In this document: positions 32,778-42,101 of the stretch, in pieces
Numbering within the stretch: the stretch's first letter is position 1
Layout of the letters: every line of letters begins with the position of its first letter
Assembly (NCBI GenBank): GCA_944320945.1
Contig: CALUJK010000008.1
Span: 1 to 49,425 of the forward strand
From: an uncultured Bacteroides sp.
GTDB lineage: Bacteria; Bacteroidota; Bacteroidia; Bacteroidales; Bacteroidaceae
Reading direction: 5' to 3'
DNA: 49,425 bases
Translations under genes and position numbers: made by a program
The notes under the pieces: model-generated
What the model was told of the DNA's origin: nothing
Database searches by the model: none
What the model saw: only the letters and a program-made list of their open reading frames with translations

Positions 32778-35700
32778 TTAGAATGACAAATCTACACCAA
32801 AGGTAAATACACGAGTCTTAGGATAAGCACCCCAGTCTACGCCCGGCGTCATCGGGCTGCCGCTGAACGTGCTGACTTCGGGGTCGTAACCCGTATATTT
32901 AGTCAGACAGAACAGGTTTTGGGCAGAAGCATACAAACGCAATTTCTGTACATAGAACTTACGTGTCCACTCTACGGGGAAAGTATATCCCAGCGTAATG
33001 TTCTTCAAACGCAGGTATGAACCGTCTTCCACAAACCGTGAATAGACTTCGCCGTTGACATAACCTTCCGTGGATGGAACTTTATTGGAAGCATTTGTCG
33101 GTGTCCAGCGGTCGGCCACTTCGGCCAGCAGGTTGGTACGTTCCTTTTTGGTCTGCGTAGAATACAAGCGGGTAGCATTGAACACATCGTTACCTACTGA
33201 GAACTGGAACATGAAGCTCAGGTCGAAGTTGGCATAGTTGAACGTGTTGGTGAAACCACCGTAGAAGTCGGGCAATGCGTTGCCAATCACGGTACGGTCG
33301 GCATCCGTCGCCAGTCCGTCGCCGTTGATGTCTTTGTATTTCACTACGCCCGGAGCCACTTCACCGTTGTTGTAGCGCATGTTGCGGGTAACACCCGGTT
33401 TCAACTCCATTGTACCCGAAGGAGTAACGGTGAAGTCAGAGCTTTGGTAAACGCCATCGAATACATAACCGTACATCAAGCCCAGCGAAGAGCCTACTTT
33501 AGCGATGTAGTCGTAGCCGGTAAAATCCGTGGAATCGAAACCGGTACGGGCATACATTTCCGTCACGCCGGCGGCAAGGCTTTTCAATTCATTGTCCAAG
33601 AAAGAGATATTCAAGTCGGTACGCCACAAGAACTTATTCGTCTGAATATTTGTCGTATTCAACGTGATTTCCAAACCACGGTTCTGAATTTTACCCACGT
33701 TCTGCATCTGCGAGTCGAAACCGGTTACATAAGGAAGACTTTGTGCCAGCAACAGGTCTTTGGTATTCTTGATGAAGTAATCCAACGACAGGTTGACGCG
33801 GTTATCGAAGAAGCCCAAATCCAAACCGATATTGGTCGTGGTGGATCCTTCCCACTTCAGGTTGGAGTTTTTCAACTGAGCAGGAGTCAATACAGTGACC
33901 AAGTTGCTTCCCAAGCCATATTTGCTCTGCTCATACAAGTCCATGGAGAGATAGTTGCTGATGCGGTCGTTACCTACGGTACCCCATCCCAAGCGGAGTT
34001 TCAGGTTGGATAACCACTCCAAGTCTTTCAGGAACTGCTCTTCCTTGATGCGCCATGCGGCCGAGAAAGCGGGGAAGAAGCCCCATTTGTTTTTCGGCGA
34101 GAACACGGTAGAAGCATCGGCACGGACGGTAGCGGTCAACAGATAGCGTTCGTCATACGTATAATTGGCACGGGCAAAGAACGAAAGCAACGTTTTATCG
34201 CTGAACGATGTGGCTACTTTACTTGGCGTAGCACCCAGCGAAAGGTCGTTATTGCCCAAGTTATCGAACGGGAAATCCATGGCTTGACCCAACAGGTATT
34301 GCGAGCTGTTGTAGGTGATTTCATGTCCCAGCATGACGTCATACTTATGCTTCTTTATCTTCTGCTCCCAAGTCAGATAGTTGGTGTTGGCCCAACGGGT
34401 GGCTTTCGTCATCTGTGTCTGCCCGTAAGGCTTCTGACCGTTACGATAAGCTTCTTTGGAACCATCTTCGTAGAACTGGTCGTTGCGTGTATTGGTAGTA
34501 GAATAACTGCCGGAAGTCTTGAACGTCAGTCCCTTGATGATTTTCCATGTCAAGGTAGCATTGGCTTGCCACATTTCGGAATTCACGTTACGGTAAACTG
34601 ATTCGGCCTGTACCAAGGGGTTGACTTGTGCCAAACTTTCACTCTCTTCCAATTCCAGCGGGTCGATAGGCTCATGTAAAAACTCTTCGACAGTCATTCC
34701 TAAGTTAGGTACCGGACGGGCGCTTAATACCTGCGAAAGGATATTGAAACGTCCTGATCCGTTAGTGGTACCGTTACCCAAACGGGTACTGTTTGAATAA
34801 GTGATGTTGGCATCCAGCGATATTTTATCAGTAATCTTCTGATTGATACGCATTTTGGCATTGTTCTTCTTGAAAGAGCTGTTCTTGAACACACCGTCCT
34901 CATCGAAGTGTGAGAACGAGAAAGAGTATGTAGTCTGGTCTCCACCACCCGTCACGGATATGCTGTGGTTTTGTGACCATGTAGGCTTCAGAATTTCATC
35001 TTGCCAGTCCACGCCTTGGAAACCGATGTAATCGTTCAACGACTGGAACTCGTATGGTTCACCGGTGGTTTCGTCGATTCCTTCCTTGAAATAGGTAGAA
35101 CCGTACTTGCCGCTTTCTAACTGCAACTTCACAAATTCATAAGGCGACAATACATCCAGTTTCTTGGTAATATCGCGATAGCTGGCAGAACCGTTGTACG
35201 TGACTTTCGGCGCGCCTTTCTTACCGGATTTGGTAGTTACCAATACAACACCGTTAGCGGCACGGGCACCATAGATGGCCGATGAAGAAGCGTCTTTCAG
35301 GAAATCTACGCTCTCGATATCTGTGTCAGACAAGTAGTCGATGTTGTCCACTTGGAAACCGTCCACAATGTAAAGCGGTGAAGAGTCACCTGTCAGAGTG
35401 CCCACACCACGGATTTTTACATCGAATCCGGCACCCGGTGTACCGTCGGTAGAGGTAATCTGTACACCGGAAACCTGTCCGGCCAGAGCTTCGAGCACGG
35501 TAGAGGACTTATAGCCCTCAATGGCTTCGGAAGATACGGATGACACTGAACCCGTCAAGTCCGAACGTCGTACGCTACCATAACCTACGACTACCACGTC
35601 GTCCAGCATCTGAGCATCGGGAGCCAACTTGACGATCAACTTCTTGCCGTCGTCTTTTATCTGTACATCTTGTTGCTTATAGCCGATATAAGAGATACGC

Positions 35701-35924
35701 ACTACATTGCCTTTCTTGACCGTAATAGAGAAGTTTCCGTCTATATCGGTCACGGTACCGTCCGTAGTACCCGGCACCAAAACGGTTGCACCAATTAGCG
35801 GCTGGTCGGTCTCGTCGTACACCACACCGGTCACAGTTTTCTGTGCCGATACCGCCATTGAGAATAACAGTATCAAGGAGAACAACGCTCCTCGGAGATT
35901 TATGTTTTTGTTTATTATTCGCAT
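32778..35924 (-). CDS. SusC/RagA-family TonB-dependent transporter
   Basis: The 1048-residue protein is the outer-membrane transporter partner of the SusD gene downstream. It has a signal peptide, the carboxypeptidase-like domain (TVTGVVYDETDQPLIGATVL and GTTDGTVTDIDGNFSIT), and the conserved DDVVVVGYGSVRRSDLTGSV followed by the plug (VLEALAGQVSGVQITSTDGT, SSAIYGARAANGVVLVTTKS). The barrel ends GVDLSF. No interruption is seen, unlike the paralogue at 42102. A 145-base gap with a hairpin separates it from the surface glycan-binding gene, so its expression may be tuned separately. Confidence 0.96.
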   Translation of the reverse strand: MRIINKNINLRGALFSLILLFSMAVSAQKTVTGVVYDETDQPLIGATVLVPGTTDGTVTDIDGNFSITVKKGNVVRISYIGYKQQDVQIKDDGKKLIVKLAPDAQMLDDVVVVGYGSVRRSDLTGSVSSVSSEAIEGYKSSTVLEALAGQVSGVQITSTDGTPGAGFDVKIRGVGTLTGDSSPLYIVDGFQVDNIDYLSDTDIESVDFLKDASSSAIYGARAANGVVLVTTKSGKKGAPKVTYNGSASYRDITKKLDVLSPYEFVKLQLESGKYGSTYFKEGIDETTGEPYEFQSLNDYIGFQGVDWQDEILKPTWSQNHSISVTGGGDQTTYSFSFSHFDEDGVFKNSSFKKNNAKMRINQKITDKISLDANITYSNSTRLGNGTTNGSGRFNILSQVLSARPVPNLGMTVEEFLHEPIDPLELEESESLAQVNPLVQAESVYRNVNSEMWQANATLTWKIIKGLTFKTSGSYSTTNTRNDQFYEDGSKEAYRNGQKPYGQTQMTKATRWANTNYLTWEQKIKKHKYDVMLGHEITYNSSQYLLGQAMDFPFDNLGNNDLSLGATPSKVATSFSDKTLLSFFARANYTYDERYLLTATVRADASTVFSPKNKWGFFPAFSAAWRIKEEQFLKDLEWLSNLKLRLGWGTVGNDRISNYLSMDLYEQSKYGLGSNLVTVLTPAQLKNSNLKWEGSTTTNIGLDLGFFDNRVNLSLDYFIKNTKDLLLAQSLPYVTGFDSQMQNVGKIQNRGLEITLNTTNIQTNKFLWRTDLNISFLDNELKSLAAGVTEMYARTGFDSTDFTGYDYIAKVGSSLGLMYGYVFDGVYQSSDFTVTPSGTMELKPGVTRNMRYNNGEVAPGVVKYKDINGDGLATDADRTVIGNALPDFYGGFTNTFNYANFDLSFMFQFSVGNDVFNATRLYSTQTKKERTNLLAEVADRWTPTNASNKVPSTEGYVNGEVYSRFVEDGSYLRLKNITLGYTFPVEWTRKFYVQKLRLYASAQNLFCLTKYTGYDPEVSTFSGSPMTPGVDWGAYPKTRVFTFGVDLSF

Positions 35925-35964
35925 AACATCTTATAAATAGTTTGTTTGAAATAAGTTAAAAGCT

Positions 35965-36062
35965 TCTTGCCGGGCCAAACTCTGTATGTCTGTGCTCCCG
36001 ACACAATGCGGGGGATAACAAACATCGTTTCCGGCAAGCCGACCGATGTCGACCCGGCAAGA
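35965..36062. other. Intercistronic hairpin between surface-binding protein and SusC genes
   Basis: TCTTGCCGGG (35965-35974) and CCCGGCAAGA (36053-36062) pair perfectly over 10 bases across a 78-base spacer, and a further CCGGCAAG copy lies near 36031-36038. In the transcript this folds into a branched structure 40 bases before the SusC ATG. It could act as a partial terminator, an mRNA-stabilising barrier or a processing site. Confidence 0.5.
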
Positions 36063-36069
36063 GACTTGT

Positions 36070-38226
36070 TTAGAATGCGGTATCGAACCAGATGAAGAGT
36101 GGGAAGACTTGGCTTCCACTGCTAACATTACCTTCATTGCCATCGGTGACAAATGTCATCTGTCCAACCATGGCACCGTTAGCAGGCACACCATCATCAC
36201 CGATAAACTTGTTAGGATTGATCTTCACACACAAGTTATTGTCAGCATCCACATACCCCAAAGGCATACTCAAATTTCTTCCGTCTACTCCATTATTATC
36301 GTAGTAAGATAGCGGCCACTTCTGACCAGTATTGGCTGTAGCCTTACCCAAAAGATCTATGTAGTAATACTCCCAAAGCTGTCTCATGAAAGAACCTGCT
36401 ACACTCGGCTGTCCGTCGATATGACTGGCAGGACCATTGAAGTTATAATAATTGAATGTCCGACGATAATCTATAACGAATGTACTTAAGTCAGTACCTT
36501 GTACGGTCGGTGCCACAGACGAACCACCCGTTACCGGATTTACTTGGAATACAAATGGCGTATAAGTTATCGTTACATTCTTGACTGCCGTAGCGAAATT
36601 GAAGAATACTGGTACCGTCACACTGGTTTCAGCAGGTGTACCCTTACCAGTGGTAGCCGTTACCATCACCAAACCACACTGAGCGTCTTTCCAACCGGCA
36701 TCTGCAAACGAAAGTTCACCGGTAGCGGCATCAATCGTTGTCTCTTTCATTTGGTGTTTGATCTTTACTGACCACTCTACTTCTACTCCCTCCTTGATAT
36801 CTGTGTAGACAGGGCTTAACTTGGCTGATGTAAACTCTGCTTTCGAGGTATAACGGAACTGGTTGGCATTTGCCAGTTCATCCAATCCGAGGTTGTTACC
36901 GTAGCGGACGGTAGTGAAATAGTACGGGTTTTCTACCACAGTAAATGTGAAGTTTGTGGTGGCTTCGCCTTTCACGTTGGAAGCTGTTACAGGTACGGTG
37001 TAGCTTCCCATCGGAATCTTATTGCCCTTGGCAGCGGTAATGACACCGGTCAGTACGTCGATGGTCAGTTGTCCGTCGAGATTGTCGCCCAACGTATAGT
37101 TCACGTCATCACCCGTCATTTCGTCTACCGGCGATGCGGTGAATGCTGTACCTTGCATGATGTCATTCTGTGCATCGTAAGCGAAGTTGGCAATCGGTTC
37201 GATATACTCTACTACATTCAGCGTATAGGCTGCCGGGAATGTGGTAGCACCGTACATGTTGGTAGCCGTCACATCGATGGCATACTGGCTGCCTGCGGTG
37301 AGTGTATGCGTATCGGCCACGGAGAGCACGCCGGTAGCCGGGTCGATTGTAATTTGGTCGGTTTCCGGTGTCACCTTGGAGATGGAGTAAACCAGCTCTT
37401 CCAACGAACCTTTCAAGACAGGTTCAACGGAAGTAAATGTACCGCCCTCTTCTATCTTGCCTTCGGCAGGTGTATAAGTCAGCGATAGCGGTTTCGAAGT
37501 GATGTTGAACGTCACGGCATTTTCGAAGATGCAATCGCCTGCACCGGTTGTCAGTTTCAGGGAGATGGTATATTTACCCGGAGGAATCTCGCCTGCATAC
37601 GAGTGGTTGACGGAGATTTCACCCGTATTGGAGATGGCGAAATACTCTTTGCCTTGCTCCTGTATCACGGCATAAGCGGTGATGGAGACGTGGTCGCCAT
37701 CAGTGGTCACTTGTGCCGTAGCTTCACTTTCGGCCAGTTCGCTGAAGTCGATGGTCACCAATTCCGGTTCTACTGTCACGCCTTCGGGCACGGGGGGAAG
37801 CATGTTCACCTCGATGGCATTGGGAAATTCGTACCGCTTTCCGTTGGAGTAGCAAGCTACAGAAAGTTTGTAAAGTCCTACAGCCAGTTCAGCACTGTTG
37901 GTGACGGTGACGGCACCTGTGCTTTCGTTAATCAGAAAGCTTTCGGTCTCGACGATTTCGTCTTTCAACGTTTCTTTGTTTTGCAATGTCACTTTATAAA
38001 TGGTGAAATCGCTCGGTGCACTGCCTTTGTAGGTAGGTGCTGCCAGCTCACCGCTCATAGAAGGACCGATGTCGGTCAAAGTCATGTAATACAAGGCAAA
38101 GGGCGTGGTGTCGGTGGTGTCCTCTTCCGAGCAGGATACCCACCCCCAGCTCATCATCAGCAGCGCTAAGGCCATTGATGATATGCGTTTTAAAGTCGCA
38201 AATGTTTTCATTCGATTCTTTCTCAT
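36070..38226 (-). CDS. Surface glycan-binding lipoprotein with cadherin/Ig-like repeats
   Basis: The 718-residue protein has a lipobox with Cys32 (GWVSCSEED; acidic residues after Cys fit surface export). About six beta-sandwich repeats follow, with recurrent patterns such as ITIDPATGVLSVADTHTLTA, LTIDVLTGVITAAKGNKIPM and TTIDAATGELSFADAGWKDA. The C-terminal 200 residues form another domain with ASHIDGQPSVAGSFMRQLWE and YIDLLGKATANTGQ, resembling DUF4958 of heparin/heparan sulfate loci (moderate confidence). It takes the surface glycan-binding role in this locus. It lies 4 bases after the lyase gene. A second start, ATG at 38211, is possible. Confidence 0.8.
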   Translation of the reverse strand: MRKNRMKTFATLKRISSMALALLMMSWGWVSCSEEDTTDTTPFALYYMTLTDIGPSMSGELAAPTYKGSAPSDFTIYKVTLQNKETLKDEIVETESFLINESTGAVTVTNSAELAVGLYKLSVACYSNGKRYEFPNAIEVNMLPPVPEGVTVEPELVTIDFSELAESEATAQVTTDGDHVSITAYAVIQEQGKEYFAISNTGEISVNHSYAGEIPPGKYTISLKLTTGAGDCIFENAVTFNITSKPLSLTYTPAEGKIEEGGTFTSVEPVLKGSLEELVYSISKVTPETDQITIDPATGVLSVADTHTLTAGSQYAIDVTATNMYGATTFPAAYTLNVVEYIEPIANFAYDAQNDIMQGTAFTASPVDEMTGDDVNYTLGDNLDGQLTIDVLTGVITAAKGNKIPMGSYTVPVTASNVKGEATTNFTFTVVENPYYFTTVRYGNNLGLDELANANQFRYTSKAEFTSAKLSPVYTDIKEGVEVEWSVKIKHQMKETTIDAATGELSFADAGWKDAQCGLVMVTATTGKGTPAETSVTVPVFFNFATAVKNVTITYTPFVFQVNPVTGGSSVAPTVQGTDLSTFVIDYRRTFNYYNFNGPASHIDGQPSVAGSFMRQLWEYYYIDLLGKATANTGQKWPLSYYDNNGVDGRNLSMPLGYVDADNNLCVKINPNKFIGDDGVPANGAMVGQMTFVTDGNEGNVSSGSQVFPLFIWFDTAF

Positions 38227-38230
38227 AGAA

Positions 38231-40291
38231 TTAGTTCAATGTATAACTCAGTTGATATTGTGTGCCGTCTACCGTCACTTCCACTGCTGCGCCGTTGGCG
38301 TCGTATGCTTTGGTGAATGCAGCGTCGACCGTTTTGGCCGAAGTGCCGTCATAAGGCAGCAGGACGGTGATAAAGCGAGCTGTTTGGTCAGCTGTCTTCT
38401 GCTGATAGACTTCATACGACTTGCGGTCAGCTGTTATGTCTATATTGATAGACGTTTTGCCAATCCAGCTACCGAAATTGATGGCGTCGGTATCGCTGAA
38501 TGTACGCAGCATGATGTTATTTCCATCACTGAAAGCGGTATGAGCACCATACTGTGCAGCATCATACACTACTTCGCTATCACTGCCTTCGCACAGATGG
38601 AAGTTAACGCTCACTTTACCGGTGGCATTGCCGATACCTTCATCTACAATCACAAAGAATTCACGGTTGACGTGGAAGATGGCACGACGATGTTTCAGGT
38701 TATCATAGCTCTGATTTTCGGTGACTACCACAGCGGTATTACCGTCCTGTTCCTCCATCTTCAGGAAAGTGCCGTTGCGATTCTCGTCGGCAATGGCTGC
38801 ATCGTCCAGTGTCATGGTGTTATGTTGTTTGGCGCTGCGATACCATTCGCGTGTACTACCATTGTTATAAGTGAAGCAACCGCTGTCGGGGAAGAAGTGA
38901 CGGCCGTTCTGGTAGAGTGAGAAAGTGCCGTTGTCGCCCTGATTGTGCCAAGCAGCTGTAGGGTTATTGGTATGTATCAGCATGGTGGCATTGGCGTCCC
39001 AGCCGCTACGGAGCACGTAGTAGCCCGATGAGGTAAATGCCTTGGTGAGGTGGGTCGGCTTGGTACCGGAGGCACCGCTGGTAGCCATCCATTTCATTTC
39101 ATCATTGTCGGGGAACATTTCGTTATATTCGCGGAAATTGCGGGTCAGTACGCTCTTGGTGTACGAAGTGGGTCGTGTATCGTTGAAAGCCTCTACGGAA
39201 TAATCCGGATAAGTGAGGTTCATTACTACTTCAGTGGCTTTACGCAACGACTCTACAAAAGTAGAAGGCAGGAGTGAGGTCTTGCCGTTGGCTTCGGCCA
39301 TGAGCATGGCATCATGGAAATTGGCTACGGTGCCGATGTGATAACTCAAGTCAACTTCCCACAGGAAGCCGTCGTCCAGGAACTGATTTTCTACGTCAGC
39401 AGCCAGACGTGTACTGCCATCAGTCAGCCATTCTTGAGCTGCGGTGAGTTCGGGGAACATCAAAGCAGATTTGAACACTGTCACTTCTTGTGCAACAGTA
39501 ATATTATTACCTGTACCGGAACTTGCACCATAATAATGATTTGTGATATACTCTACCTGGTCATACAGAGCCACCAGATAGGTAGACAACCATTCGGGTG
39601 TGAAATTGACCGAATTGAGGAAATAAAAGAATGCATCGACTGCTCCCGACAGGCGTTCGGCCACGGGAAGCGGGTCGTAGGTGCCCAGTTCGTTGGCTTC
39701 GGCATCGGGATATTGGCGGAGGAAGTCACCGTACACCTCTATCCAAGAGTTGACGTACTTCTCATCGCCCGACACGCGGTAGGCTTTCCCCTGAGGACCC
39801 ACCCAGTGCATACGGTACAGCTGACTGCGGAATTCGCTGTCGGTGACAGGCTGGTAGGCCCAATCTATCAATCCGTCGGCATTGTCAGGGAAAAGATAAG
39901 GTTCGCCCGTCTCCGGGTCATCAAAATTCTTTACGTAAAACTTGTGATCTACTGCCCAGTCGGCTTGCTGCTGTTCGCCATCGCCAATAGATACGTTAAT
40001 CAAAGAGATTGTCGGATTAACTACCTCTGTGCGCAGCCGGTAGTAGTCCAACAGTGCTTTCATCGCCAAATAGTACTCGTTTTTTTCATAGTACGCTTTT
40101 ACACTCTCTAAACCGGGATAGTCCAAGTTCAGAATTTCGAACGCACGTTTATTGATGGTGTCGTTCTGTTCTACTGAACCGGTAATTTCTCCTCCCTCAC
40201 TTTGCGGTTCCCAAACTTTTTCGTCCAGCGAGCAACTGGACAAACAACAAGCAAGTGAAATCGCTAGCAAAAAACTTTTTTTGTTTCTCAT
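38231..40291 (-). CDS. Heparinase II/III-family polysaccharide lyase lipoprotein
   Basis: The 686-residue protein has a signal peptide with lipobox Cys20 (ACCLSSCSLDE), so it is membrane-anchored. Residues about 40-390 form the alpha/alpha toroid, with NVSIGDGEQQQADWAVDHKF, FYFLNSVNFTPEWLSTYLVA, EVDLSYHIGTVANFHDAMLM and FVESLRKATEVVMNLTYPDY. The C-terminal beta-sandwich has TAAWHNQGDNGTFSLYQNGR, HFFPDSGCFTYNNGSTREWY and RRAIFHVNREFFVIVDEGIG. This fits PL12/heparinase III-type lyases, which cut uronic-acid glycosaminoglycan bonds by beta-elimination. The exact substrate (heparan sulfate or another uronan) is unproven. It is the first gene of its operon, which is unusual. Confidence 0.87.
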   Translation of the reverse strand: MRNKKSFLLAISLACCLSSCSLDEKVWEPQSEGGEITGSVEQNDTINKRAFEILNLDYPGLESVKAYYEKNEYYLAMKALLDYYRLRTEVVNPTISLINVSIGDGEQQQADWAVDHKFYVKNFDDPETGEPYLFPDNADGLIDWAYQPVTDSEFRSQLYRMHWVGPQGKAYRVSGDEKYVNSWIEVYGDFLRQYPDAEANELGTYDPLPVAERLSGAVDAFFYFLNSVNFTPEWLSTYLVALYDQVEYITNHYYGASSGTGNNITVAQEVTVFKSALMFPELTAAQEWLTDGSTRLAADVENQFLDDGFLWEVDLSYHIGTVANFHDAMLMAEANGKTSLLPSTFVESLRKATEVVMNLTYPDYSVEAFNDTRPTSYTKSVLTRNFREYNEMFPDNDEMKWMATSGASGTKPTHLTKAFTSSGYYVLRSGWDANATMLIHTNNPTAAWHNQGDNGTFSLYQNGRHFFPDSGCFTYNNGSTREWYRSAKQHNTMTLDDAAIADENRNGTFLKMEEQDGNTAVVVTENQSYDNLKHRRAIFHVNREFFVIVDEGIGNATGKVSVNFHLCEGSDSEVVYDAAQYGAHTAFSDGNNIMLRTFSDTDAINFGSWIGKTSINIDITADRKSYEVYQQKTADQTARFITVLLPYDGTSAKTVDAAFTKAYDANGAAVEVTVDGTQYQLSYTLN

Positions 40292-40323
40292 AAAAGTTAG
40301 ATTAATTAATAATTCGCAAGTTG

Positions 40324-40331
40324 CAAAAGTA
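40324..40331 (-). promoter_or_regulatory. -7 box of the heparinase locus
   Basis: The minus strand reads TACTTTTG, a full TAnnTTTG match, with TTTC at 40354-40351 at the -33 position (19-base spacer). The leader to the ATG at 40291 would be about 26 bases. Confidence 0.5.
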
Positions 40332-40686
40332 TAGCTAATGTTAATAAATCGAAACGACTTTTGTCTTTTTTAAAGCAAGAGGGGGTGGTTTAAATAGCAA
40401 TTTTGTTGAATACAACGTCAATAATATGCAATGTTGGTATATAAATAAGACGAATGTCCTATAAAATAAGAAAAAGTGTAAATGATATCAGCTACAATAT
40501 CGAGTTTGGCATATAAATAAATGATAAAATGCTATAAGTGGCAATTAAAAAGAAAAAGAAACAATTGTACTGTTTTCTTAACACATAGCATTACTCTGTC
40601 GCCTCTCAGCGAGGTTAAAAGTACAGGGTGATAAAGCGGTCTAAATTTTTTTGTGGCTGAGGCTTCTCTATTTAAAAGTAGTTTCT

Positions 40687-40694
40687 TACTTTTG
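40687..40694 (+). promoter_or_regulatory. -7 box of the DUF3108-like gene
   Basis: TACTTTTG matches TAnnTTTG and predicts RNA starting near 40701, 16 bases before the ATG at 40717. This excludes the in-frame start at 40651. Confidence 0.5.
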
Positions 40695-40716
40695 TAATAA
40701 GTTAATTTTAAGCGAT

Positions 40717-41475
40717 ATGATGAAGAAAGCACTTCTTACTCTCGTAACAATGTTCTGTGTAGTGGCAGCACAAGCGCAGTTTTGTAATACACAGAAAGGT
40801 GCCATGCTGTTATACACCCATTCTGATAGAAAGGCCAATGTAGTCCGCATTGACACTACCCGCATTTCAGAAGTCACTCAGCAAGACAATAAGACAATTG
40901 TCGAACAAATCTCTTGTTGTCGGAAGATAGCAACGAAAGATTCCATCTTCGATGAGCACGGGGAAATGAAATATGTTTATTCACAAAACGGGACTACGGC
41001 ACGTATCATTATCGACGAAAAGTGGGGGCGGGAAACGATGAAGATGTTGCGTACGGAATTGGTATATTATCAGAAAGGTGCCAATGTGCTGCCGGATAAA
41101 GAGGAGTTTGAAAGGGAGCTGGACGAAAATACAGAGCGCAACAAGGGTGCCATCCTCATTCCCCTGAAGAAAGATGTTCAAGAGGGAGAGCCGATTCCCG
41201 AAGGCAGATATGCCCTTCAGATGGGATTTATGAAGGTCAGTCTGGAGGTGAGCAACGGGCAGTACCACGGATTTGAGCGGGTGACTCTTCCGGTTGGAAC
41301 GTTCGATTGCCTGAAAGTGTCCTATAAACTGAGAAAGAAGATATTGTATGAGCCCAAGACACAATATGTCACCCAATGGTATGCCGAAGGTCTCGGATTG
41401 GTCAAGGAAGAGATTACAGACAAAAAAGGCCGGTTGAAACAAAGCAAGGTACTTATCAGTGTCATAGAGCCTTGA
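40717..41475 (+). CDS. Secreted DUF3108/TapB-like protein
   Basis: The 252-residue protein has a signal peptide (MMKKALLTLVTMFCVVAAQA). The C-terminal half has VTLPVGTFDCLKVSYKLRKK and TQWYAEGLGLVKEEITDKKG, which match DUF3108-like beta-structured envelope proteins. The first half has VVRIDTTRISEVTQQDNKTI and is less conserved. The role is unknown, probably periplasmic. The ATG pair at 40717/40720 fits the promoter. It is transcribed away from the heparinase locus. Confidence 0.7.
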   Translation: MMKKALLTLVTMFCVVAAQAQFCNTQKGAMLLYTHSDRKANVVRIDTTRISEVTQQDNKTIVEQISCCRKIATKDSIFDEHGEMKYVYSQNGTTARIIIDEKWGRETMKMLRTELVYYQKGANVLPDKEEFERELDENTERNKGAILIPLKKDVQEGEPIPEGRYALQMGFMKVSLEVSNGQYHGFERVTLPVGTFDCLKVSYKLRKKILYEPKTQYVTQWYAEGLGLVKEEITDKKGRLKQSKVLISVIEP

Positions 41476-41479
41476 CGGG

Positions 41480-41688
41480 TGTCTCAAAAAAATACTTCAC
41501 TTCCTACGTTTGTATAAATACCTTACTTTAGGTAATTCCCCCTTTATACCCGTTCAGAAGGCATTCTGACAGGGGTTTGTTCCGAAGCCTTTCGGAACAC
41601 GAACGAAATTAATTTGGAACGCGCTCCGAACGTATTTGGAGCAAGAGCCAAAAGGCTTCGGAGCAAATGGCTTGCAATGCTCTACTTT
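41480..41688 (-). repeat. Dispersed structured repeat, copy 3
   Basis: Read on the minus strand it shares GTTCCGAAAGGCTTCGGAAC, then AACAAACCCCTGTCAGAA and the closing TTTTTTTGAGACA with the copies at 3940 and 8752. The loop of the GTTCCGAA stem is the reverse complement of the loop in copy 2 (AGGC against GCCT), and the second stem keeps pairing around a changed loop. Its body holds more substitutions than the other two copies. Confidence 0.7.
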
Positions 41689-42101
41689 TTTGTACGCATA
41701 TTTTATTGTGCGCCAATGAGGCTGTCGGGCTGGAACAGGCATCCCCGCAAACAATTTCTGTTTTCTGAAAGAAAAAAAATCCTAACGACCTCAATGGCTG
41801 AGGCCGTTTCAGATTCCGTTGCGCATTCCGCCGGAGATTCCATTTATCATTACTCTATGTTTTCTTGATTGGATAGGAAAACGTGCTACGACCTGTTCTG
41901 CCACACCGCAGTCGCCCGTAGGCACGGATATCTGTTTTTGTATAATTTTACCCTTTTTGCGGACAAAAAACACATATTGTTCGTTACGAATGAAACTGTA
42001 TTTGCAGCGTGTCACAAAGAAAAACACGTTGCATGTAGATTTTCGTTGTGGAAATGATGCAAAAGTACGACTTTTTCAACTTTAAATAAATAAATCTAAT
42101 C
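41689..42101. other. Intergenic before the second SusC gene
   Basis: About 410 bases without a supported gene. A GC-rich imperfect stem (CGTGCTACG/CGTAGGCACG) spans about 41881-41925. A weak plus-strand -7-like TGTATTTG lies at 41997-42004 and a TACTTTTG on the minus strand at 42060-42067. Neither has a convincing -33 element. Confidence 0.4.

Larger units (their letters stand above)
40292..40716. other. Divergent promoter region of the heparinase locus
   Basis: About 425 AT-rich bases without a gene. It holds the minus promoter at 40324-40331 and a plus promoter at 40687-40694. A small CCTC/GAGG hairpin lies near 40602-40614. A regulator of this locus, if local, could bind here, but no convincing operator repeat is visible. 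Confidence 0.5.

Noticed and set aside
41809-42027. Minus-strand frame of 72 codons before the second SusC gene
   Set aside because: No signal peptide, family or upstream signal is visible, and it occupies the expected 5' region of the SusC gene.
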